Shown here piece after piece: positions 55,187 to 64,000 of a DNA stretch of 64,000 nt. The notes beneath the pieces were generated by a model, which saw only the letters and a list, made by a program, of their open reading frames with translations, was not told the origin of the DNA and did not search any database. The position numbers were made by a program, and so were the translations under genes. Within the stretch, counting starts at the first letter, position 1. Every line of letters starts with the position of its first letter. Origin of the DNA: Mangrovicoccus ximenensis (lineage in GTDB: Bacteria; Pseudomonadota; Alphaproteobacteria; Rhodobacterales; Rhodobacteraceae); contig NZ_QBKZ01000001.1 in NCBI RefSeq assembly GCF_003056725.1, forward strand, positions 340,542 through 404,541, read 5' to 3'.

Positions 55187-55705
55187 CTGCGGTCTCCTTC
55201 GTGTCGTGGTCTTGGGTTTGGAACGCGGGGCCCATGGCCCCCATGCGCAGGCCGTGGCGGAGCCGTTCCCAAGGCAGGTCCTTGGGATCGACGGCCATCG
55301 GGCCCGGCGCGGCGCAGGTCAGAAGCGCGGCGGCGATCGGCTCGAAATCGGCGCGGAAATGGACGGAGCTCTTCACGATCAGGATCGGCTCCTCTTCGGG
55401 GGCGATGCCGACCTGGCGGAACATGGCGCGGTCGGCCATCTGCGCCTTGGCCGAGACCACGGCGATCTTCAGGTCGCCGAGACGCAGGCAGGCCGAGGGC
55501 CCCATGCTCATCTTCTTGCCGCGGTAATAGGGACCATGGGCGGTGAACTCGCCGTCGGACAGCGCCTCGACGGTGAACTCCGCCTCGAAGGGCGCGTCGC
55601 CGGGCACGCCCGACTGGCCGCCGATGGCGAGCGTCACGGTCGCGCCTGTCCCGGCCTCGTGGGCGGCAGCCGCGGCGGCCCGCCGCAAGCGGTCTGCCGC
55701 TTCCG
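55173..55705 (-). pseudogene. M81-family (MlrC-like) metallopeptidase, C-terminal part
   Basis: About 165 residues of the MlrC C-terminal domain: ATVTLAIGGQSG, YRGKKMSMGPSACLRLGDLKIAVVSAKAQ near the middle and VKSSVHFRADFEPIA with PWERLRHGLR near the end. The N-terminal zinc domain of about 300 residues and the start are missing. The preceding sequence (higher coordinates) shows no gene. MlrC relatives cleave linear peptides, and two M20 genes follow on the same strand. Confidence 0.75.
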
Positions 55706-56855
55706 CCCGCAAGCCCCCGCAGCAGCTGCTGCGCGGCGCCGGGAATGGGCCGACGGCCCGTGATCAGCGGAACGCGCCGCCCGGCCCTGACGCCGCATGG
55801 GACTTGAGCTGCACGGCAACGGTCTTCCCGGCCCGGAGCTTTCCATCATGGCACCATCGGGACCGGCCGGATGGCCGAAGGCGCTCCGCAGGGACGGAGG
55901 CCGTACCTCACAGCCTGGCACGCCGCCGTCCCGACAGGGGCGCGGCCGGCATGAAAGCAATCCGGGCCGACCGGACCAACGCGGCGGAGCGCGGGTCCGG
56001 GCGAAGAGGCACGAAAGAGAACAGGCCCGAGCTTCGCGCGCAGTGTTCCGCCCCCCTGCGCGACGCCAATCGGGGTCACCTGACCGGCGCCGATACCTTG
56101 CGGATCGCCCCCGCGTCTTCGCGGGAACGGCGGAACTTCCGGCGAAGACCTGTCCATCGGGGGGCTGCACCTTGCGGATCAAGGCCCGGGTCGGCGATGC
56201 CGGCGTTTGACCGGCACGGCCCAGTGCCGGCTGCCATATGCGGCGTTCGCGCTGCGGTCCTTGGCGAGATGCGCGGCAGTGCGTGCGGGATCGAAGCAGC
56301 GCGCCCCGGGCGGATTGACGGACAGGAGCGGGCTGCCGGGCGCCCCTTCCTTTCGATCATCATCGTTTTGCCCGCTGGCCTCTGCCTATGGAAAGTCCGG
56401 CGGATTCCATGGTTCGGACCGGACCGTGGCAGCCTCCCGGCAGGCCCCTCCCCGGACCATGAGGACCCAGGAGAACCGGGCGCGCTTGTCGGAGCCCCCA
56501 CGGGCGGCGGACCCGCATGGCCGGCCTCCAGGGCCGGTGCCCGCTCCGATTTCCCTGCCTGGAGATTGCACCGGGCACAGGGGCCGGCCCCAAGTCAGCG
56601 TTCCCCCGTTCAGACATGGGACCGAGCCCGCCCTGGCCGCCGCTGGACACGGGGGCGCGGGGCCAGCCCCGGCAGGCCGCAACAGCGCTTCCGCAGCCCG
56701 GTCACGCAGGGAGGCTGCGCCCCCCTGCCCGCCGACATTTGCCGCCGCGACGCGCAGCGCTCCGGCAACGGAAAACGGCCGGGCTTGCACCCGGCCGTCT
56801 GTTCCGCCTTCGGGGAATTGTGACGCGCAACCCCTCCGGCGGAAATCTTCAAGGA
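55706..56855. other. 1.15 kb without a recognisable gene
   Basis: Open frames exist on both strands, the longest about 420 codons on the plus strand, but all are Arg/Pro/Gly/Ala-rich, lack a recognisable motif and use codons as expected from GC-rich non-coding DNA. The right end holds the terminator of the VPxPA gene. The left end is the seam with the M81 remnant. It may be a fully decayed gene region. Confidence 0.5.
56771..56798 (-). terminator. Intrinsic terminator of the VPxPA-CTERM gene
   Basis: On the minus strand, ACGGCCGGG and CCCGGCCGT form a 9-bp stem (56798-56790 with 56783-56775) around a 6-nt loop, followed by TTTTCC. It lies about 60 bp after the stop at 56856. Confidence 0.7.
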
Positions 56856-57341
56856 TCAGCCGCGGCGGCGGCGGGCCGCGACGCCGGCGCCGACAAGGGC
56901 GGTGCCGAGCAGGAGGCCTGCTGCCGGGACCGGAACGGCGGAGGCTTCGTAGGAATAGGCGAAGGACACCGAGCCCGGGGCCGTGTCGGACACCGAGGCG
57001 ATCAGGCTGAACGCGCCGGTCGCGATGTAGGAGAAGGTGACGCCGGCACCGACCAGGGAGCCGACGCTGTAGGACGGGGTCAGCTTGTAGGGCTCTTCGC
57101 CCTCGATGCCGACCACGGTCAGTTCAATCGACTTGCCGAAGTCGGTATCGGTGCCGAGGACGAGGAAGTCGACCTTCAGGGATTCGCTGACGTCGAACTC
57201 GGCGGTCGCGGTTTCGCCCTTGTTGACCGTGACATAGGCCAGATCGCTGCTGTCGCCATCGGCGAGCAGGGTCGCGGCATGGGCCGCGCCGGACAGCGCG
57301 ATGGTGGCTACGAGAGGCGCGAGGCTGCGGAAGAAAGTCAT
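56856..57341 (-). CDS. Secreted VPxPA-CTERM sorting-domain protein
   Basis: 161 residues. Signal peptide 1-22 (HA-A cleavage), a 110-residue beta-rich, acidic, cysteine-free body, and a C-terminal sorting tripartite tail: VPVPAAGLLLG motif at 136, hydrophobic helix and RRRR end. VPxPA-CTERM tails are the Rhodobacterales variant of PEP-CTERM and are processed by an exosortase-like enzyme before surface display. No exosortase gene is in the window. The gene is flanked by an A/T-rich promoter and its own terminator, so it is monocistronic. Confidence 0.8.
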   Translation of the reverse strand: MTFFRSLAPLVATIALSGAAHAATLLADGDSSDLAYVTVNKGETATAEFDVSESLKVDFLVLGTDTDFGKSIELTVVGIEGEEPYKLTPSYSVGSLVGAGVTFSYIATGAFSLIASVSDTAPGSVSFAYSYEASAVPVPAAGLLLGTALVGAGVAARRRRG

Positions 57342-57470
57342 GTTTGAAGCTCCGAAATGGATTTTTTGCCCCGTCTAGTTCACGCAGCTGATTGCTTTAT
57401 TCAATTTATACTCAAGTAAATGGTTAATAGGAGAGGTATATTGCGGCGCCGTTGACAGCGGCCCTCCAAA
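57342..57470 (-). promoter_or_regulatory. A/T-rich promoter of the VPxPA gene with a CtrA-like half-site
   Basis: The region is markedly A/T-rich. On the minus strand TTAACCAT lies at 57427-57420, followed by TTTACTTGAGTATAAATTGAA. TTAACCAT resembles CtrA half-sites of alphaproteobacteria. The ATG is at 57341, so the leader is about 40-60 nt. Confidence 0.4.
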
Positions 57471-57477
57471 ATGACGC

Positions 57478-57505
57478 AGGGCGGCGCGCCGGAACGCACC
57501 GCCCT
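57478..57505 (-). terminator. Weak terminator-like hairpin downstream of the mutase gene
   Basis: AGGGCGG (57478-57484) pairs with CCGCCCT (57499-57505); on the minus strand the stem is followed by GCGTCATTTT. A second GC stem (CCGGCCC/GGGCCGG, 57521-57538) precedes it. Confidence 0.35.
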
Positions 57506-57546
57506 GTCCGATTTCCGCTGCCGGCCCCGGAGGGCCGGTCCCCGCG

Positions 57547-59676
57547 TCAGCCCCGCGACTCGGCGATCAGCTTCAGCACTTTCGACGCCGCATCCGGGAT
57601 GTTGGTGCCGGGGCCGAAGATCGCCTTGACGCCGGCATCGTAGAGGAACTGGTAGTCCTGTGCCGGGATCACGCCGCCGCAGACCACCAGGATGTCGCCT
57701 GCGCCCTGCGCCTTCAGCTCCTCGATCAGCTGCGGCGCCAGCGTCTTGTGGCCGGCCGCCTGGGACGAGATGCCGACGACATGGACGTCGTTGTCGATCG
57801 CGTCCTGCGCGGCCTCGGCCGGCGTCTGGAACAACGGCCCGACATCGACGTCGAAGCCGATATCGGCAAAGGCCGTCGCGATCACCTTGGCGCCGCGGTC
57901 ATGGCCGTCCTGGCCCATCTTGACCACCAGCATGCGCGGGCGGCGGCCCTCCTTCTCGGCGAACTCCGCGATCTCCTTCTGGATCGCCGCGAAGCCCTCG
58001 TCGCCCTCGTAGGCCGACCCGTAAACACCAGCCAAAGTCTTCACCTCCGCTCTGTGACGCCCGAAGACCTCTTCCATCGCCATGGAGATCTCGCCCACCG
58101 ACGCGCGGGCGCGCGCGCATTCCACGGCCGCTTCCAGCAGGTTGCCGCCCTCGGTGGCGCGCCGCGTCAGCTCGGCCAGCGCCGCCGTGCAGGCCGCGTC
58201 GTCGCGGCTGCCGCGCATCGTCTCCAGCCGCGCGACCTGCGACTTGCGCACCGCCGTGTTGTCGATGTCGAGGATGTCGATCGGGTCTTCCTTGTCCTTG
58301 CGGTACTTGTTGACCCCGACGATCACCTCGTCGCCCTTGTCGATCATCGCCTGGCGGCGGGCGGCGGTCTCCTCGATCCGCAGCTTCGGCATGCCCGAGG
58401 CCACGGCCTTGGTCATGCCGCCCATCTCCTCGACCTCCTCGATCAGCGCCCAGGCCTTGTCGATCAGTTCGGCGGTGAGGCTCTCCACGTAGTAGCTGCC
58501 GGCCAGCGGATCGATCACGTTGGTGATGCCGGTCTCTTCCTGCAGGATCAGCTGGGTGTTGCGCGCGATCCGGGCCGAGAACTCGGTCGGCAGCGCGATC
58601 GCCTCGTCGAGCGCGTTGGTATGCAGCGACTGGGTGCCGCCGAGCGCCGCCGACATCGCCTCGTAGGCGGTGCGGATGACGTTGTTGTAGGGATCCTGCT
58701 CCTGCAGCGACACGCCCGAAGTCTGGCAGTGGGTGCGCAGCATCAGCGACTTGGGGTCCTTCGGCGCGAACTCCTCCATCACCCGGTGCCACAGCGTCCG
58801 CGCGGCGCGCAGCTTGGCCGCCTCCATGAAGAAGTTCATGCCGATGGCGAAGAAGAAGCTCAGCCGCCCGGCGAACTTGTCGACATCCATGCCCGCCGCG
58901 ATGGCGGTGCGCACGTATTCGCGGCCGTCGGCGATGGTGAAGGCCAGCTCCTGCACCAGGTCGGCGCCGGCCTCCTGCATGTGGTAGCCGGAGATCGAGA
59001 TGGAGTTGAATTTCGGCATCTCGTTCGAGGTGTACTCGATGATGTCCGCGATGATCCGCATCGAGGGCTCGGGCGGATAGATGTAGGTGTTGCGGACCAT
59101 GAACTCCTTGAGGATGTCGTTCTGGATGGTCCCCGACAGCACCTTGCGGTCATGGCCCTGTTCCTCGCCGGTGACGATGAAATTCGCCAGGACCGGGATC
59201 ACCGCGCCGTTCATGGTCATCGAGACCGAGATCTTGTCGAGCGGGATGCCGTCGAACAGGATCTTCATGTCCTCGACGCTGTCGATCGCCACGCCCGCCT
59301 TGCCGACATCGCCGACCACGCGCGGGTGATCGCTGTCATAGCCGCGATGGGTGGCGAGGTCGAAGGCAACCGAAACGCCCTGCTGCCCAGCGGCCAGCGC
59401 CTTGCGGTAGAAGGCGTTCGACTCCTCCGCCGTCGAGAAGCCGGCATATTGCCGGATCGTCCAGGGGCGGCCGGCATACATCGTCGCCCGCACGCCGCGG
59501 GTATAGGGCCCCTCGCCCGGAATGCCGCCCATATGCGGCAGGTCCGCGGTGTCGGCCTCGGTATAGAGCGGCTTCACCTTGATGCCCTCGAGGGTCTCCC
59601 AGTCGAGGTTTTCCAGAGGCTTGCCGCGCAGCTCCTTCTCGGCAAGCGCCTTCCATCGGTCCAGCTTTCCGGTCAT
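57547..59676 (-). CDS. scpA: Methylmalonyl-CoA mutase
   Basis: 709 residues, complete single-chain mutase. TIM-barrel substrate domain with [28 protein letters not shown] near 60-88 and [20 protein letters not shown] near 370, and a C-terminal cobalamin domain with DGHDRGAKV near 590 (the histidine coordinates cobalt) and GGVIPAQDY. Converts methylmalonyl-CoA to succinyl-CoA, the last step from propionyl-CoA. It lies in the same orientation as pccA and pccB. Confidence 0.95.
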   Translation of the reverse strand: MTGKLDRWKALAEKELRGKPLENLDWETLEGIKVKPLYTEADTADLPHMGGIPGEGPYTRGVRATMYAGRPWTIRQYAGFSTAEESNAFYRKALAAGQQGVSVAFDLATHRGYDSDHPRVVGDVGKAGVAIDSVEDMKILFDGIPLDKISVSMTMNGAVIPVLANFIVTGEEQGHDRKVLSGTIQNDILKEFMVRNTYIYPPEPSMRIIADIIEYTSNEMPKFNSISISGYHMQEAGADLVQELAFTIADGREYVRTAIAAGMDVDKFAGRLSFFFAIGMNFFMEAAKLRAARTLWHRVMEEFAPKDPKSLMLRTHCQTSGVSLQEQDPYNNVIRTAYEAMSAALGGTQSLHTNALDEAIALPTEFSARIARNTQLILQEETGITNVIDPLAGSYYVESLTAELIDKAWALIEEVEEMGGMTKAVASGMPKLRIEETAARRQAMIDKGDEVIVGVNKYRKDKEDPIDILDIDNTAVRKSQVARLETMRGSRDDAACTAALAELTRRATEGGNLLEAAVECARARASVGEISMAMEEVFGRHRAEVKTLAGVYGSAYEGDEGFAAIQKEIAEFAEKEGRRPRMLVVKMGQDGHDRGAKVIATAFADIGFDVDVGPLFQTPAEAAQDAIDNDVHVVGISSQAAGHKTLAPQLIEELKAQGAGDILVVCGGVIPAQDYQFLYDAGVKAIFGPGTNIPDAASKVLKLIAESRG

Positions 59677-59857
59677 TTTCCACCCTTTGATCGCGCGCCG
59701 GGCGCCTGCGGCCCCGGGCTGTGACGGTCCGTCGGCGCAGGGCCCGTCGCCGGGCCCCGCAAATCGCGGAAAGCCCCGCCGCAGCGCTCCGGCAGGAGCG
59801 CCGCCCGCAGGGCCGCGATGACATGAATTCGGGAGGCGCCCGCAGCGGCGCGGGCGC

Positions 59858-60382
59858 TCAGACGTTGCCGCGCATGAAGACGGCGAGCCGCTCCGGCGGA
59901 TAGACGAGGATCAGCGCATTTCCGTCGGGCTCGTAGAGCATCCGCGCCGATTTCGACACCAGGATGCGGTAGACACCCTTGCGGATGCCGTCCCCTTCGG
60001 CACAGTCCAGAACCGGACCGATCCCGCTGGAGAGCAGTCCCAGCCCGCGGGCCAGGTCCTCGGTCATCAGCGTCTCGGAAATCTCGGTGGGGCTGCGGCC
60101 GGGGAACTCGAAGAGCACCGGCGTGCCGGCCTCCACCAGTTCCAGCGCCGTCTTGCTGTCCGATGCGCGCGTCAGCCCGCCCTCCATCGCGACGGAGGGC
60201 TGGTCGATATGGAACACGGCCAGCGTGCAGCTCGATTTCGACACGAAATTCCGCGTCCCCGCCAGCGAGAACCATTGCGACAGATGCTGGCGCAGCGCCT
60301 CCTCGCTGTCGAGCGAACAGCCCGCCAGCAGGGCGGGGACAAGCAGCCCCGCAGCCAGAATGAGTGCCGGACGCAGCCGCAT
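59858..60382 (-). CDS. Predicted lipoprotein of unknown function
   Basis: 174 residues with a lipobox LLAGC at Cys22 after a hydrophobic signal. The mature part carries three further cysteines including [12 protein letters not shown] near 53 and [27 protein letters not shown] near 130. I recognise no characterised family; orthologues are usual between pccA and the mutase in Rhodobacterales. Gaps of 181 bp and 156 bp to the neighbours contain no other gene. Confidence 0.65.
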   Translation of the reverse strand: MRLRPALILAAGLLVPALLAGCSLDSEEALRQHLSQWFSLAGTRNFVSKSSCTLAVFHIDQPSVAMEGGLTRASDSKTALELVEAGTPVLFEFPGRSPTEISETLMTEDLARGLGLLSSGIGPVLDCAEGDGIRKGVYRILVSKSARMLYEPDGNALILVYPPERLAVFMRGNV

Positions 60383-60538
60383 CCTTCCGTCCTCCCCGAC
60401 GGTCCGAGTCGGCCGCGAGGCTAGCGGGCGAAGATTGACAAATGTCTTCGCGGCGCAGGCAGGTCCCGGCCCGCAGCGGCCGGAACGCGCCGGGCGCGCG
60501 CGCCCCGCCCGCCCAAGCCGGCATGCGGGCCGCGCCGG

Positions 60539-62533
<1,995 letters not shown>

Positions 62534-62654
62534 GTCTCACTCCGCAGGACAGAGGAAACCCGCCGCGGCACCGGGCCACGACGGGTTCGATTGGTGTCGG
62601 TCGCGCGGAGGGTCCGCGCGCGGATCAGTCGGGCCGCGCGCGAGGTCGCGCGGA

Positions 62655-62864
62655 TCAGTTGTTCGGACAGGTCCCCAGCGCACGGCAGCTTGCGCCCGCC
62701 GCACCGCCGATCAGCGCCCCGGTCACGGGATCGCCCGTGATCACCTGCCCCGCGGCGCCGCCGATCACGGCGCCCGTCGCGGTACGCTCCAGGTCGGTCT
62801 GTCCGCAGGCAGTCAGGGCAAGCAGGCCGCAGGCCGCCAGCATCAACGTCACTTTCTTCATCAT
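62655..62864 (-). CDS. Small glycine-zipper lipoprotein
   Basis: 69 residues: signal with lipobox LTAC (Cys20), then TGAVIGGAAGQVITGDPVTGALIGGAAGASCRALG, a glycine-zipper 2TM-like repeat, and two more cysteines. Start alternatives lie at 62861 and 62873. Probably outer-membrane attached. It sits between pccB and pccA, a place where Rhodobacterales often carry small genes. Function unknown. Confidence 0.7.
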   Translation of the reverse strand: MMKKVTLMLAACGLLALTACGQTDLERTATGAVIGGAAGQVITGDPVTGALIGGAAGASCRALGTCPNN

Positions 62865-63077
62865 GCGCCTCATTCGCTTTGGTGGCGGTGCCGGTCCGGC
62901 ACAGCGTCGCGATGATAACGCAAGAAAGGGCGGAAAGGTTTCCTTTAATTGGCGACGTTGCGGAAACAGGCGTCCCTCCGCTCACGCGGAAGGCGACCGG
63001 CACAACCGGTGCGGTTCCTTCGCTGATCTGGAGGCAGGCCTGCATGTCTGGCGGTTCCCTGGCTGTCGGTTGACCTT

Positions 63078-63110
63078 GCCCCGGCGCCTGCCCCTCCCAA
63101 GGCGGCGCCG
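63078..63110 (-). terminator. GC-rich stem-loop after pccB
   Basis: CCCGGCGCC (63078-63086) pairs with GGCGCCGGG (63102-63110), a 9-bp stem with a 15-nt loop, 15 bp past the pccB stop. There is no T-run on the minus side, so it may be a Rho-dependent or stabilising end. Confidence 0.35.
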
Positions 63111-63124
63111 GGTTTCCCTGCTCG

Positions 63125-64000
63125 TCAGAGCGGGATGTTGTCGTGCTTCTTGTAGGGCACCTCGACATGCTTCGTGCGCAGTGCGGCGAAGGCATTGGCG
63201 ACCCGGCGGCGCGTCGAGCGCGGCATGATCACCTCGTCGATGAAGCCCCGTTCCGCCGCCACGAAGGGGTTGGCGAAGCGGTCCTCGTATTCCTTGGTGC
63301 GCGCGGCGATCTTCTCGGGATCGCCCAGTTCCGAGCGGTAGAGGATCTCGGTGGCGCCCTTGGCCCCCATCACGGCGATCTCGGCGGTCGGCCAGGCATA
63401 GTTGACATCCGCGCCGATATGCTTCGACGCCATCACGTCATAGGCGCCGCCATAGGCCTTGCGGGTGATGACCGTGACCATCGGCACGGTGGCCTGGGAA
63501 TAGGCGAAAAGCAGCTTCGCGCCGTGCTTGATGACGCCGCCATATTCCTGGCTGGTCCCCGGCAGGAAGCCGGGCACGTCGACCAAGGTCAGGATCGGGA
63601 TGTTGAAGGCGTTGCAGAAGCGCACGAAGCGCGCCGCCTTGCGCGAGCTGTCGATGTCGAGGCAGCCCGCCAGCACCATCGGCTGGTTGGCGACGACGCC
63701 GACGGTCGAACCTTCGAGCCGCATGAAGCCGGTCAGGATGTTCTTCGCGAAATCCTCCTGGATCTCGTAGAACTCGCCGCAATCCGCGATCTTCCCGATC
63801 AGTTCCTTCATGTCATAGGGCATGTTGGGATTGTCGGGGATCAGCGTGTCGAGGCTTTCGTCCTGGCGCTCGGGATCGTCGATCACCGGCAGCTTCGGCG
63901 GATTTTCGCGCGCCGAAAGCGGCAGGAAGTCGACAAGGCGGCGGACCTCGGCCAGCGCCTCGACGTCATTGTCGAAGGCCTTGTCGGCGACGGAGGATTT
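63125..64000 (-). CDS. pccB: Propionyl-CoA carboxylase carboxyltransferase subunit PccB, C-terminal part in window
   Basis: The last 291 residues; the gene runs off the right edge. Crotonase-fold carboxyltransferase: FVRFCNAFNIPILTLVDVPGFLPGTSQEYGG and KHGAKLLFAYSQATVPMVTVITRKAYGGAYDVMASKHIGAD, which form the acyl-CoA and biotin sites, and the end RRVANAFAALRTKHVEVPYKKHDNIPL. Partner of PccA in the same cluster. Confidence 0.93.
   Translation of the reverse strand, partial: KSSVADKAFDNDVEALAEVRRLVDFLPLSARENPPKLPVIDDPERQDESLDTLIPDNPNMPYDMKELIGKIADCGEFYEIQEDFAKNILTGFMRLEGSTVGVVANQPMVLAGCLDIDSSRKAARFVRFCNAFNIPILTLVDVPGFLPGTSQEYGGVIKHGAKLLFAYSQATVPMVTVITRKAYGGAYDVMASKHIGADVNYAWPTAEIAVMGAKGATEILYRSELGDPEKIAARTKEYEDRFANPFVAAERGFIDEVIMPRSTRRRVANAFAALRTKHVEVPYKKHDNIPL

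Noticed and set aside
55543-56823. A 426-codon plus-strand frame across the gene-poor stretch
   Set aside because: It begins inside the M81 gene on the opposite strand, is Arg/Pro/Gly-rich and has no recognisable domain or ribosome site.

Overview
The window reads as a piece of a high-GC alphaproteobacterial chromosome, most likely Rhodobacterales (Rhodobacteraceae/Paracoccaceae). The evidence is gene content and order: purC-purS-purQ beside the F1-ATPase zeta inhibitor, trpG-trpD-trpC-moaC-moeA with start/stop overlaps, iscR-led suf genes, the propionyl-CoA carboxylase/methylmalonyl-CoA mutase cluster, addB-addA, a single-cysteine IscR and a VPxPA-CTERM protein. I saw no tRNA, rRNA, CRISPR array, prophage or insertion sequence.

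Layout. 0-9 kb is mostly gene remnants: a DUF3445 demethylase, psuG/psuK, adenine deaminase, a DUF6502 gene, two ABC ATPases (one with a complete binding protein) and a damaged addBA pair. 9-17 kb holds rne, a DctB/DctD-type two-component system and pur genes. 17-25 kb holds the zeta inhibitor, an MprF-type flippase remnant, two unknown small envelope genes, rluA, nhaA and the trp-moa operon. 26-34 kb is a catabolic zone (FAD dehydrogenase, spermidine/putrescine-type ABC transporter, PuuA/PuuB-type genes, 3-hydroxybutyrate dehydrogenase, patatin) with many broken genes. 34.5-41.5 kb holds divergent glpD/glpR, the full pqqABCDE set, a response regulator and DUF2478. At 41.6-41.75 kb is a small RNA with two hairpins, each presenting an anti-Shine-Dalgarno loop (cuckoo/CcsR type). 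42-50.8 kb holds a sugar-type binding protein, glcF, a glcE remnant and the suf operon. 51-56 kb holds hydrolases and peptidases, two truncated. 56-64 kb holds a VPxPA-CTERM protein and the propionate-to-succinyl-CoA pathway (mcm, pccA, pccB) with two lipoproteins.

The striking property is about twenty places where a recognisable gene stops mid-domain and another unrelated gene begins mid-domain, with no mobile element at the seam. In addition, bdhA has a 1-bp and an apparent 10-bp deletion, and a patatin gene is spread over several frames. Core biosynthesis is intact; catabolic and salvage genes are hit most. AddAB, which processes double-strand breaks, is itself cut in both subunits. The picture fits a lineage losing genes by deletion, but a faulty assembly would look similar, and long reads across the seams would decide. 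Junction coordinates are estimates, usually good to about 20 bp, made from where protein similarity stops by eye.
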